Origin: Chloroflexi bacterium RIFCSPLOWO2_02_FULL_71_16
GTDB lineage: Bacteria; Chloroflexota; Limnocylindria; P2-11E
DNA length: 14,128 nucleotides
Assembly: GCA_001795345.1 (NCBI GenBank)
Contig: MGON01000115.1
Span: 12,483 to 26,610 of the forward strand
Direction: 5' to 3'
Part shown: positions 1 through 7,839 of the stretch, piece by piece
Position numbering within the stretch: the stretch's first letter is position 1
How the letters are laid out: every line of letters begins with the position of its first letter
Notes under the pieces: model-generated
What the model saw: the letters and a program-made list of their open reading frames with translations, nothing else
Told to the model about the DNA's origin: nothing
Database searches by the model: none
Translations under genes and position numbers: made by a program

Positions 1-1
1 C

Positions 2-88
2 GGGCGCCGCAAGCAGTGGCGCGCCGAGCTCGTGGCCCGTCAGGCCGCCGTGCGTCTGCCCGTGGCCGCCGCTCGCAAGGCCAGCTAG
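2..88 (+). CDS. C-terminal end of an unidentified gene (5' end outside window)
   Basis: An open frame entering from the left edge gives 28 codons ending in TAG at 86-88. Nearly every codon ends in G or C, as in the window's real genes, so this frame is probably coding. The visible tail is basic and alanine-rich (begins GRRKQWRAELVARQ, ends AAARKAS) and has no motif I can name. It converges on hemH with only 16 nt between the two stop codons, and I see no strong terminator hairpin between them. The function is unknown. Confidence 0.6.
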   Translation, partial: GRRKQWRAELVARQAAVRLPVAAARKAS

Positions 89-104
89 GACCGACACCCG
101 CGCC

Positions 105-1010
105 CTAGACCGGCGCGAGCGCCCCTCGCCGGGCCACGGCGGCCAGCGCCTGGATGAATGCCGGGCGCACATTCGGCATCGGGATCCGGTGGTACGCGAG
201 CCCCGCTGTGCGCGCCTGATCCGCCGCGGCGACGTCGAGGTCGTAGAGGACCTCCAGGTGGTCCGCGAGGAACTGCACCGGCACCACCACCACCGCACGG
301 TGACCGGCGCGCACGATGCCGGGGAAGACCTCGGTGAGATCCGGGCGCAGCCACTCCTCCTTGGTGTGGCCGGCGCTCTGGTACGCCCAGCTCCACCGGC
401 CCGCGACCCCCGCCCGCTCGGCGACGAGCTCGGCCGTCTCACGGAGCTGCCGGGTGTACTCCGGGTCCGCGTCGAAGACGCGCCGCGGGAGGCTGTGCGC
501 CGTGAGCACGCAGGGAACATCGCGGCCCGCCGGCCCGAGCGCCATGAGCGTCTCTCGAACGGACGCGGCGAGGGCGTCGATGAACGCGGGCTCGCGGTGC
601 CATGCCCGCGTCATCGCGACCGGCAGGCCACCGGCCGCCTCCTCGAGGGCGCGTGCGTACCCGCCCATGAGCGTCTCCGACCACTGCGGTGACATCACGA
701 GACCGATAAGGCGCCGCGCCCCGGCCGCGCTGAGGTCGCGGACGGCCCGAGCGACGCTCGGCTCGGAGAACCGCATCGCGGCGGCGGCGCGCCACGTGTC
801 CCCGTCTGCGTTCAGCTCGCGCTCGAGCGCGGCGGCCTGCGCCATCGTGATCCGCACGAGCGGCGATCCACCGATGCACTCGTACCGGCGCGCCATCTCC
901 GCGACGAGCTCGTCGCTCGGGATCTTGCCGCCGCGCACGCGGGCGAGGTACGCGGGGAGGTCCTCGCGCCCGGTGGGCGCGCCGTAGGTCATGAGCACCA
1001 GGCCGATCAT
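105..1010 (-). CDS. hemH: Ferrochelatase, probably coproporphyrin ferrochelatase (HemH/CpfC)
   Basis: This 301-aa protein inserts ferrous iron into a porphyrin. Visible signatures are MTYGAP near the N-terminus (residues 7-12), RYECIGGSPL (42-51), TAHSLP with the likely catalytic His172, QSAGHTKEEWLRPDL (211-225) and DHLEVLYD with Glu253 (250-257). Tyr9 lies where the Bacillus subtilis coproporphyrin ferrochelatase has its active-site Tyr13, and the N-terminal pattern resembles that Firmicutes-type enzyme. Together with the hemQ-like gene in the operon this favours coproporphyrin III as substrate; that is inference. No C-terminal cysteine cluster for a [2Fe-2S] centre is present. The ATG at 1010 overlaps the hemE stop by 4 nt (ATGA), and the preceding in-frame codons are antisense shadow of hemE, so I reject the longer open frame. 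It is the last gene of the hem operon. Confidence 0.95.
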   Translation of the reverse strand: MIGLVLMTYGAPTGREDLPAYLARVRGGKIPSDELVAEMARRYECIGGSPLVRITMAQAAALERELNADGDTWRAAAAMRFSEPSVARAVRDLSAAGARRLIGLVMSPQWSETLMGGYARALEEAAGGLPVAMTRAWHREPAFIDALAASVRETLMALGPAGRDVPCVLTAHSLPRRVFDADPEYTRQLRETAELVAERAGVAGRWSWAYQSAGHTKEEWLRPDLTEVFPGIVRAGHRAVVVVPVQFLADHLEVLYDLDVAAADQARTAGLAYHRIPMPNVRPAFIQALAAVARRGALAPV

Positions 1011-2059
1011 GCGGATCGTGCCGCGAGCGCCCGGCCTGCGGTCTCGCCGCGCACGAGGTCGGCGAGGCGCGCGAGCGTGTCGGCGTCGGTCTGGGGCAGG
1101 ACGCCGTGGCCGAGGTTGAAGACGTGCCCGGGGCGCCCGCCGGCACGCAGCAGCACGTCGCGCGCGTACCGCGCCGCGACATCGAACGGCGCGAGGCACG
1201 CGCCGGGGTCGAGGTTCCCCTGGATGCCGCGCTCCGGCCCGACGCGCCGCCAGGCTTCGTCCAGCGGCAGGCGCCAGTCGACACTGACCACCTCGCACGG
1301 CACGGACGCCATGGCCGGGAGCAGCGCGGGGTTCCCGGTGCCGAAGTGGATGCGCGGAACACCGGGACCGAGGGCTTCGAAGATGCGACGCGTGTGCGGG
1401 AGCACCGCGCGCGCGTAGTCGTCGGGCGCGAGCGCGCCGATCCACGAGTCGAACAGCTGGATGACCTGCGCGCCCGCCCGCACCTGCTGGCGCAGGTAGC
1501 GGATGAGCACTTCCACGAGCACGTCCATGAGGGCATTCCAGAGGTCGGGCGCGCCGAAGAGCATCGCTTTCGTGCGAGGCAGGTCGCGGGAGGGTCGACC
1601 CTCGATGAGGTACGACGCCAGGGTGAAGGGGCCGCCGCCGAAGCCCACGAGCGCGACCTCGGGCGCGAGGTCGCGGCGCAGGCCGCGGATCGCCTCGAAG
1701 AGGTAGGGCGTCGCCTCTTCGGCCTCGACGATACGCAGCCGCTCGACGTCCGCGGGGGTCCGGATGGGGCGCTCGACGATCGGGCCGACCTCCGGCTCGA
1801 TCCGGAACGCGACGCTCATGCCGTCGAGGGGCAGCATGATGTCGGCGAACAGGACGGCCGCGTCCACGCCTAGGCGACGCACCGGCATCGCGGTCACGCG
1901 CGCGCACAGCTCCGGCGTGCGCGCGATCTCGAGGATCCCGTGGCGCTCGCGTAGCGCGCGGTACTCCTCGAGGCAGCGCCCCGCCTGGCGCATGAACCAG
2001 ACCGGCGTGCGTTCGACCGGCTCGCGCCGGCACGCGCGGACCAGGAGCGGATCGGTCAT
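1007..2059 (-). CDS. hemE: Uroporphyrinogen decarboxylase
   Basis: HemE decarboxylates the four acetate side chains of uroporphyrinogen III to give coproporphyrinogen III in the cytoplasm. The 350-aa length is normal for the family. Signatures in order are PVWFMRQAGR (residues 19-28), FADIMLP with the catalytic-site Asp73 (71-77), GFGGGPFTLASY (139-150), QLFDSW (201-206), HFGTGN (238-243), GNLDP (281-285) and FNLGHGVLP (314-322). The ATG at 2059 overlaps the hemQ stop in an ATGA; the gene's own stop overlaps the hemH start the same way. It is the branch point between siroheme and heme precursors and the last universal step before the protoporphyrin and coproporphyrin routes separate. Confidence 0.97.
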   Translation of the reverse strand: MTDPLLVRACRREPVERTPVWFMRQAGRCLEEYRALRERHGILEIARTPELCARVTAMPVRRLGVDAAVLFADIMLPLDGMSVAFRIEPEVGPIVERPIRTPADVERLRIVEAEEATPYLFEAIRGLRRDLAPEVALVGFGGGPFTLASYLIEGRPSRDLPRTKAMLFGAPDLWNALMDVLVEVLIRYLRQQVRAGAQVIQLFDSWIGALAPDDYARAVLPHTRRIFEALGPGVPRIHFGTGNPALLPAMASVPCEVVSVDWRLPLDEAWRRVGPERGIQGNLDPGACLAPFDVAARYARDVLLRAGGRPGHVFNLGHGVLPQTDADTLARLADLVRGETAGRALAARSA

Positions 2060-2763
2060 GCCAGCGCCCGCACGCGCTCGCTCGCGCCGTCGATCTCGTC
2101 GAGGGCGCGCTCGAGCGGCATGGCGGTGCCCACGAGGATGGGTATCTCGCGCTCGGTGTAGGCGGAGGCCTCGGTCTCGCGCAGGTCGGCGACCAGGGCG
2201 AGGAACCGCCGGAGGTCATCGACCTCGAAAGCGACGACGAACTCCTGGTCGTCGATCCCGAAGCTGTACGCCGTGTGGATGCGCACGTCGGGATAGCGAT
2301 GCCCGATCTCGAAGTGCTTCGCCATCATCCGCGCCCTGTCTGCGAGCGGTAACGCGTACCACGCGCGCTTCTTGACCATCGGATAGATGACGACGTGGGC
2401 CCTGTCACCGAGCGGGCCGGCCGTCCCGCGGGCGTGCTCGCTGCCCTCATGCGCATGCCCGCCCAGATACGGCGAGCGGCGCCGCGCTGCCAGGTACGCG
2501 TACGGCCGCGTGCTCCAGGCCCATAGATCGGTCGAGGCCAGCCGTCGCTCCAGGGCCCTCAGATCCTCGAGCTCGTCGGCCACGACCCAGAGGAGCAGGT
2601 CCGCATCCGCGCGCGTGCCGACGAGCGAATACGCGTGCACGCGCGCGGGGCCGGTCCCGGCGACAGCGGCGAGCTCGCGCTTGTGCGCCGTGCGGACGTC
2701 CGCGTCCAGGCGTCGCCACTCGGGCGAGACCGCGATGGTGACGTAGCGGTACATCTCGTTCAC
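2056..2763 (-). CDS. hemQ: Chlorite-dismutase-family protein, probable coproheme decarboxylase (HemQ/ChdC)
   Basis: This 235-aa protein belongs to the Cld/HemQ family, whose operon-linked members in many bacteria oxidatively decarboxylate coproheme III to heme b. The core stretch MMAKHFEIGHRYP (residues 146-158) contains His150, the expected proximal heme ligand, followed by SFGIDDQEFVVAFE (167-180), a strong family signature. By eye, the distal position that is Arg in true chlorite dismutases and Gln in Firmicutes HemQ is Ile162 here, so the chemistry is less certain than the family. I chose the GTG at 2763: it overlaps the hemL stop as GTGA like the other operon junctions and has GAGGT 6 nt upstream (2774 to 2770). 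An ATG three codons later (2754) is the alternative. Its place between hemL and hemE supports a role in heme synthesis. Confidence 0.87.
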   Translation of the reverse strand: MNEMYRYVTIAVSPEWRRLDADVRTAHKRELAAVAGTGPARVHAYSLVGTRADADLLLWVVADELEDLRALERRLASTDLWAWSTRPYAYLAARRRSPYLGGHAHEGSEHARGTAGPLGDRAHVVIYPMVKKRAWYALPLADRARMMAKHFEIGHRYPDVRIHTAYSFGIDDQEFVVAFEVDDLRRFLALVADLRETEASAYTEREIPILVGTAMPLERALDEIDGASERVRALA

Positions 2764-4028
2764 GGGATGACCTCGAGCGAGGACCGCGCCGCGTCGACGA
2801 CCTCGTCCAGGGCCGCGTCGTCGTGCGCGAGCGAGAGGAACCAGCACTCGAGCTGCGAGGGGGGCAGCATCACGCGGCGCGCGAGCATCGCGCGGTGGAA
2901 CGCCGCGAAGCGCTCACGGTCGCTGGTCAGGGCGTCGTCCTCGTTGCGCACGGCACGCTCGGTGAAGAACAGCGTCAGGAGCGACCCGATCCGCTGCACG
3001 CGCGCCGGCACGCCGCATTCGCGCAGCGCATCCGCCAGCCCGCGCTCGAGCCTCTGCCCGAGCTCCTCGAGGCGCCGGTACGCGGCCTCGTCGAGCAGCG
3101 CGAGCGTCGCGAGGCCCGCGGCCATCGCGAGCGGATTGCCCGACAGCGTCCCGGCCTGGTACACGGGACCCAGCGGTGCCACGAGCGACATGAGCTCGCG
3201 CCTTCCGCCGTACGCGCCCACCGGCAGCCCGCCGCCGATCACCTTGCCGAAACAGGTGAGGTCGGGCCGCAGCCCGAGGAGGCCCTGCGCTCCGCCTCGA
3301 GCGACGCGGAACCCGGTGATGACCTCGTCGAACACCAGGAGAGCGCCGGCGCGGTCACAGACCGCCCGCAGGCCCTCGAGGAACCCGGGCTCGGGCGGCA
3401 CGCAGCCCATGTTCCCGGCGTATGGCTCGACGACGATCGCCGCGAGCGGCGTCTCGGCGGCGGCGCGTTCGACCGCGCCTAGATCGTTGTAGGTGACCGT
3501 GATCGTGTCCCGCGCGGCACCCTCGGTCACTCCTGCCGTCCCGGGGAGCCCGAGCGTCGCCACGCCCGACCCCGCCTTGGCCAGCAGCGCATCGGCGTGC
3601 CCGTGGTAGCAGCCCGCGAACTTCAGGATGGCGGCCCGCCCGGTGGCGGCGCGAGCGAGTCGCACCGCGCTCATGGCGGCCTCCGTGCCGGAGGACACGA
3701 ACCGCACCATCTCGGCGCTCGGCACCGCCGCGGCGATCGTCTCCGCAAGCTCGACCTCGAGGGGCGTCGCCGCGCCGTACGTCGTCCCGCGGCCGGCCTG
3801 CTCGCGGATCGCCGCGACCACGGCGGGATGTGCGTGGCCCGCGATCAGCGGTCCCCACGAGCACACCAGGTCGACGTATGCGCGGCCGTCGCTGTCCCGG
3901 ACGCGGCAGCCCTCGCCGGAGACGATGAAGGGCGGCTGGCCGCCGACCGCCCGGTACGCGCGGACCGGGCTCGAGACGCCGCCCGGCATCACGCGCTCCG
4001 CGCGTCGCAGCAGAGCGGTGCCCGTCAC
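2760..4028 (-). CDS. hemL: Glutamate-1-semialdehyde 2,1-aminomutase
   Basis: This PLP enzyme converts glutamate-1-semialdehyde, the HemA product, into 5-aminolevulinate in the C5 pathway. The 422-aa length fits the family. Visible are VMPGGVSSPVRAY (residues 13-25), the phosphate-binding SSGTEAAMSAVRLARA (112-127), the PLP Asp in FDEVITGFR (Asp234), the Schiff-base lysine in CFGKVIGGGLPVGAYGG (Lys262), GTLSGNPLAMAAG (293-305) and the C-terminal NEDDALTSD (362-370). The GTG at 4028 forms a GTGA overlap with the hemB stop and gives the usual GSAM N-terminus. The frame stays open further upstream, but only as an antisense shadow inside hemB. No clear Shine-Dalgarno sequence is seen, so translation probably depends on coupling. 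Confidence 0.97.
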   Translation of the reverse strand: MTGTALLRRAERVMPGGVSSPVRAYRAVGGQPPFIVSGEGCRVRDSDGRAYVDLVCSWGPLIAGHAHPAVVAAIREQAGRGTTYGAATPLEVELAETIAAAVPSAEMVRFVSSGTEAAMSAVRLARAATGRAAILKFAGCYHGHADALLAKAGSGVATLGLPGTAGVTEGAARDTITVTYNDLGAVERAAAETPLAAIVVEPYAGNMGCVPPEPGFLEGLRAVCDRAGALLVFDEVITGFRVARGGAQGLLGLRPDLTCFGKVIGGGLPVGAYGGRRELMSLVAPLGPVYQAGTLSGNPLAMAAGLATLALLDEAAYRRLEELGQRLERGLADALRECGVPARVQRIGSLLTLFFTERAVRNEDDALTSDRERFAAFHRAMLARRVMLPPSQLECWFLSLAHDDAALDEVVDAARSSLEVIP

Positions 4029-5023
4029 CGCTGGCGCAGCCACTCGGCGACCTCCAGGGCGAAGTAGGTGATGACGATGTCGGCGCCCGCGCGCCGGATG
4101 CCGGTGAGGGTCTCGAGCACCGCGCGACGGCGATCGAGCCAGCCGCGGTCGGCGGCGGCCGAGATCGCCGCGTGCTCCCCGCTGACCTGATAGGCGGCGA
4201 TGGGGACGTCGGTCCGCGCGCGCGCGGCGGCGATCACGTCGAGGTAGGGGCCTGCGGGCTTCAGCATGACGGCGTCCGCGCCCTCCGCGAGGTCGGCCTC
4301 TATCTCGACCAGGGCCTCGCGGACGTTCGGCGGGTCCAGCTGATAGCCGCTTCGATCCCCGAAGGAAGGCGCACACTCCGCCGCCTCGCGGAAGGGTCCG
4401 TAGAAGGCCGACGCGTACTTCGCGGCGTAGGAAAGGATCGCGGTCTCAGCGTGCCCGGCTCGGTCGAGCGCGTCGCGGATCGCGCGGACGCGGCCATCCA
4501 TCATGTCGGATGGCGCGACGATGTCGGCGCCTGCGGCCGCGTACGTCACCGCGGCCTCGGCGAGCAGCGGCAGGGTGGCGTCGTTGTCCACTTCGCTCCC
4601 ACGGACGACGCCGCAGTGGCCGTGGGTCGTGTACTCGCAGAGGCACACGTCCGCGATGAGCGCGATCTCCGCCCCCGATCCGCGGATCGCGCGCAGCGCC
4701 GCCGGCACCGGGCCCAGCGGGTCGGCCGCGGCCCGGCCGTCGTCCTTCTGGTCGGGGAGCCCGAATAGGAGGACGCCGCCGATCCCGGCGGCGACGGCCT
4801 GCCCTGCTATGTCGCCCACCCGGTCTACTGGCCAGCGGAGGTGGCCCGGAAGCGACGGGATGGGTTCGGGTGCGGAGGCCCGCGCGTGCACGAAGACCGG
4901 GAGCACGAGCGCCGCCGGGTCGAGCCGCGTCTCCTGGACGAGGCGGCGCAGGGCCGCTGTGCGGCGAAGGCGATGAAAGCGGCGGAACGCGCTCTGTGCG
5001 GCACCCGCCGTGACGGCGGTCAT
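4025..5023 (-). CDS. hemB: Delta-aminolevulinic acid dehydratase (porphobilinogen synthase)
   Basis: HemB condenses two 5-aminolevulinate molecules into porphobilinogen. The 332-aa protein has RLRRTAALRRLVQET near the N-terminus, LPVFVH (41-46), the zinc-type cysteine cluster DVCLCEYTTHGHCG (Cys127, Cys129, Cys137), the first active-site lysine in SYAAKYASAFYGPFR (Lys202), GYQLDPPN (226-233) and the Schiff-base lysine in VMLKPAGPYLD (Lys255). The three cysteines indicate a zinc-dependent enzyme rather than the Mg-only type. The ATG at 5023 overlaps the hemD stop by 4 nt. The downstream junction with hemL is a GTGA overlap. Confidence 0.97.
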   Translation of the reverse strand: MTAVTAGAAQSAFRRFHRLRRTAALRRLVQETRLDPAALVLPVFVHARASAPEPIPSLPGHLRWPVDRVGDIAGQAVAAGIGGVLLFGLPDQKDDGRAAADPLGPVPAALRAIRGSGAEIALIADVCLCEYTTHGHCGVVRGSEVDNDATLPLLAEAAVTYAAAGADIVAPSDMMDGRVRAIRDALDRAGHAETAILSYAAKYASAFYGPFREAAECAPSFGDRSGYQLDPPNVREALVEIEADLAEGADAVMLKPAGPYLDVIAAARARTDVPIAAYQVSGEHAAISAAADRGWLDRRRAVLETLTGIRRAGADIVITYFALEVAEWLRQR

Positions 5024-5787
5024 GCGGGCACGGCCGACCGCGCCGCGATCTCGACGGCGCGGGCCATCGCCTCTGTGCTGGGATCCGAGGCGGAGACCGG
5101 CGTGACGCCGATCCGGTCCCGGACGGCGGCGGCCGTCGCCGCCCCGATCGCGACGACCCTCGCGCGGCGCACGACGCCCCGGGGAACGCCGCGCAGCAGA
5201 CCGTCCACCGCGCTCGGTGACGCGAGCACCAGCACCGCCTCCCCACGCTCGAGCCCGGCGATCACGGCCGCCACGTCGCCGGCGGGCTCAGGCACCGTCC
5301 GGTAGGCGACCAGCTCGCGCACTCGTGCGCCCCGCGCGCGGAGGATCCCGGGAAGATCCCGCCGCGCGCGGTCGGACCGCGCGAGCACCACCTCGCCGCG
5401 CGGGAGCGGCAGCTCCGCACCGAGCGTCGCTCCGTCCGCCCGCGTGGGCACGAACGAGACACGCATCCCCGCGGCGCGCGCCGCGGCCGCGGTCGCCGGG
5501 CCCACGGCGGCGACGTCCGCGCGGACGCACGCGGTGTCGATGGCCGCTGCGATCGCGGCGACGGACTCGCCGCTCGTGAGGACGAGGAGATCCTGCTCGG
5601 TGAGCGCCGCGAGAGACCCGCTCATCCGAGGTCCGTCCGCGGCGACGATCCTTACGCAGGGCATCTCGACGACCCGGAAGCCGCGGGCAGCGAGCTCGGA
5701 CGCGAGCGCGGCGTTCCGCTCGGGCGATCGAGTGAGCACGACCACCTCCGTCGCGAGGTCCGCCGTCCCCGCTCGGCGCTCAGGCAT
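5020..5787 (-). CDS. hemD: Uroporphyrinogen-III synthase
   Basis: HemD cyclises hydroxymethylbilane with inversion of ring D. The family is poorly conserved, so the call rests on size (255 aa), the two-lobe pattern (VVVLTRSPERNAALASEL near residue 15, LVLTSGESVAAIAAAI, later VLVLASPSAVDGLLRG and VVAIGAATAAAVRDRIG) and position directly after hemC. I chose the ATG at 5787: it has GGAG 9 nt upstream (5800 to 5797) and overlaps the hemC stop by 8 nt. The in-frame ATG 27 nt further upstream would lengthen the overlap without adding family sequence. It is a stand-alone enzyme here, not fused to a uroporphyrinogen methyltransferase as in some actinobacteria. Confidence 0.92.
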   Translation of the reverse strand: MPERRAGTADLATEVVVLTRSPERNAALASELAARGFRVVEMPCVRIVAADGPRMSGSLAALTEQDLLVLTSGESVAAIAAAIDTACVRADVAAVGPATAAAARAAGMRVSFVPTRADGATLGAELPLPRGEVVLARSDRARRDLPGILRARGARVRELVAYRTVPEPAGDVAAVIAGLERGEAVLVLASPSAVDGLLRGVPRGVVRRARVVAIGAATAAAVRDRIGVTPVSASDPSTEAMARAVEIAARSAVPA

Positions 5788-6637
5788 GGGCGCGTGCTCC
5801 GAGGAGGGCGGCAACGCGGCGCCCGAGCTCTTCGGGGTGCGTCCCGCGCTCCCGGGCGCGGACCAGGCCGCTCTCGGTCGCGAGGACGGCGTCGAGGACG
5901 ATCTCGCCGCGCTCTACGCGGGCCCATGCGCCGAGCGGGATCTCACAGCTGGCGCCGAGCTCCTCGAGGACCACCCGCTCCGCGGTCACGGCCGCGCGGG
6001 TCGGAGGATCGTCCAGCGGTGCGACCCGACCGATCGTCGGCGCGTCGTCCGCGCGGCACTGCACGGCGAGCGCGCCCTGGCCGGGCGCCGGCGGGCACGC
6101 GGCCGGTTCGAGGATCTCGTGCTCCTGCACGTCGATGCCGAGGCGCCGTAGGCCCGCGAGCGCGAGCACCGCACCGTCGTACTCGCCGTCGCGCACCTTC
6201 CGCAGCCGCGTGTCCACGTTCCCGCGGATCGGCCGCGTCGTCAGGCCGGGCACGAGCGCGCGAAGGAAGGCATCGCGTCGGGGGCTGGACGTACCGACCG
6301 CGGCGCCCGGCCGGAGCGACGACACCCCGCCGCGGTCGTGCGTGATCAGGACGTCGCGCACGTCCTCGCGCGCGAGGATCGCCGCGATGGCGAGGCCGGG
6401 GCGCTCGCCGGTCGGCAGGTCCTTCAGCGAGTGAACGGCGACGTCGATCTCACCGCGGCGGAGGGCGTCCTCGATGGCCGTCACGAAGGCGCCGTCGCCG
6501 AGCTCGGTGATCGGCCGGTCCGAGGCGTCACCGGTGGTCCGCACGATGCGCATCTCCATCGGCACCCCGAGCGCGCGTTCGACGATGCGCGCCTGCGCGA
6601 GCGCGAGCGCGCTCCCCCGGGTCCCCAGGACGGTCAT
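5780..6637 (-). CDS. hemC: Hydroxymethylbilane synthase (porphobilinogen deaminase)
   Basis: HemC joins four porphobilinogens into linear hydroxymethylbilane on a covalently bound dipyrromethane cofactor. The 285-aa protein shows GTRGSALALAQA (residues 5-16), HSLKDLP with the catalytic Asp73, GTSSPRR (115-121), RGNVDTRLRKV (138-148), PAPGQGALA (183-191) and the cofactor-attachment cysteine in ELGASCEIPLGAWA (Cys231). All expected functional residues are present; the length is slightly short of the roughly 310-aa norm. The ATG at 6637 lies in an ATGA overlap with the hemA stop and has GGGGAAGG 5 nt upstream (6650 to 6643). Confidence 0.97.
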   Translation of the reverse strand: MTVLGTRGSALALAQARIVERALGVPMEMRIVRTTGDASDRPITELGDGAFVTAIEDALRRGEIDVAVHSLKDLPTGERPGLAIAAILAREDVRDVLITHDRGGVSSLRPGAAVGTSSPRRDAFLRALVPGLTTRPIRGNVDTRLRKVRDGEYDGAVLALAGLRRLGIDVQEHEILEPAACPPAPGQGALAVQCRADDAPTIGRVAPLDDPPTRAAVTAERVVLEELGASCEIPLGAWARVERGEIVLDAVLATESGLVRARERGTHPEELGRRVAALLGARAHA

Positions 6638-7839
6638 CGGCGCCTTCCCCCGGGAGCGGCCTCGAGGCCGAAGAGAGCGCGAGCGGCCGCGTCGCGGTCG
6701 GGCTCCTCGCGGAGCGCGACCGACGGCGCATGCAGGATCGCGCCGGTCAGCGAGGCGGCGAGGCCCTCGACGACGCGGCGGTCGCGCTCGCCGAGGTGGG
6801 AGAGCTTGCGCAGCGCGCGCGCCAGCTGGCGGCGGCGGACGGCGTCCGCGCGCTCGCGGACGGCGCGGATGGTCGGCGCCGCGGCCCTGGCGCGCAGCTC
6901 GCGCATGAACTCGCGCGCCTCGTCCGCGCAGCGCCGCTCCGCGCGTCGGATCGCTTCCGGGGCGACCGCCGGGCGGTGCGCGGAGAGCCCATCGACGTCC
7001 TGGTAAGAGAGACCGGGCAGAGCGCGACCGTCCTCGGCGACGCTGCGGGGGACCGCGATGTCCACGAGCACGAGAGGCCTTACGCGGCAGCGCGCCTCGA
7101 GCAGCGCCCTTGTGAGGACCGTGCCGCGGGTGTCGGCCGCCGAGATGACCACGTCCGCGCCGACCAGCTCGGTCGCGAGCTCGTCCAATCCAACGCCCCG
7201 GCCGCCGATGCGCGCGGCGAGATCCCGGGCGCGCTCCGCGTCGCGGTTCACGACGACGACACGGCCGACCCGCCGCGCGAGAGCGCGCGCCGCGAGCTTG
7301 CCGATCTCGCCTGCCCCGACGACCAGCGCGGTCGACCCCCGCGGAGCCTCGAGCCGCGCGAGAGCTTCGTCGACGGCGAGGGAGCCGACGGACCGGTCCG
7401 CCCCGGCGGGCCAGGTCGTGGCGCGGAGCTCGCGCGCCACGGCGAGGGCCCGCTGGAGGAGGCGGTCAAGGAGGGGATGTAGGCCGCGGTCCCGCGCCTC
7501 CTGGTGCGCACGGCGCAGCTGCCCCGCGATCTGGCCCTCGCCGACGATCACCGAGTCGATCCCCGACGCGACGCGGAAGATGTGCCGCACGGCGTCCTCG
7601 CCGCCGGCCCACCGCGCGCCGGCCAGCGACCCGGGACCGACCCCGATCATTGCCTCGAGCTCGGATCTCGCGCCCGCCGCCGGCAGCGCCGCATAGAGCT
7701 CGACCCGGTGGCAGCTCGCGAGCGCGACCACGTCCGCCCGCGGCGCGAGCGAGCCGACGCGCGCCGCGAGCCGCTCCCGCGCGTCGAGCGGCGCGCTCCG
7801 CTGGTGGACGGACAGGACGGCCGGAGCGACCTCGATCAC
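6634..7839 (-). CDS. hemA: Glutamyl-tRNA reductase
   Basis: HemA reduces glutamyl-tRNA(Glu) with NADPH to glutamate-1-semialdehyde, the committed and usually rate-limiting step of C5 heme synthesis. Starting at GTG 7839 the protein is 401 aa: an N-terminal catalytic part with ASCHRVELYA and the nucleophile Cys43, then HIFRVASGIDSVIVGEGQI (86-104), the NADP-binding Rossmann motif VVGAGEIGKLAARA (173-186), VNRD (197-200), DIAVPRSV (260-267) and a helical C-terminal dimerisation region. The usual family motif reads CNR; here it is CHR. The frame is open 37 codons further upstream, but that part (to 7950) has no family similarity. It is the first gene of the operon and faces the divergent region that must hold the operon promoter. 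Confidence 0.95.
   Translation of the reverse strand: MIEVAPAVLSVHQRSAPLDARERLAARVGSLAPRADVVALASCHRVELYAALPAAGARSELEAMIGVGPGSLAGARWAGGEDAVRHIFRVASGIDSVIVGEGQIAGQLRRAHQEARDRGLHPLLDRLLQRALAVARELRATTWPAGADRSVGSLAVDEALARLEAPRGSTALVVGAGEIGKLAARALARRVGRVVVVNRDAERARDLAARIGGRGVGLDELATELVGADVVISAADTRGTVLTRALLEARCRVRPLVLVDIAVPRSVAEDGRALPGLSYQDVDGLSAHRPAVAPEAIRRAERRCADEAREFMRELRARAAAPTIRAVRERADAVRRRQLARALRKLSHLGERDRRVVEGLAASLTGAILHAPSVALREEPDRDAAARALFGLEAAPGGRRR

Noticed and set aside
112..123. GGCGCGAGCGCC as a terminator hairpin at the hemH end
   Set aside because: It gives only a 4-bp stem with a 4-nt loop, lies inside the hemH coding region and has no T-run. Such short palindromes are frequent at this GC content.
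1011..2219. A long minus-strand open frame continuing upstream of hemH that would make a protein of about 700 residues
   Set aside because: The upstream 400 codons are an out-of-frame shadow of hemE with Arg/Pro/Ala-rich sequence and no family similarity. The ferrochelatase begins cleanly at ATG 1010.
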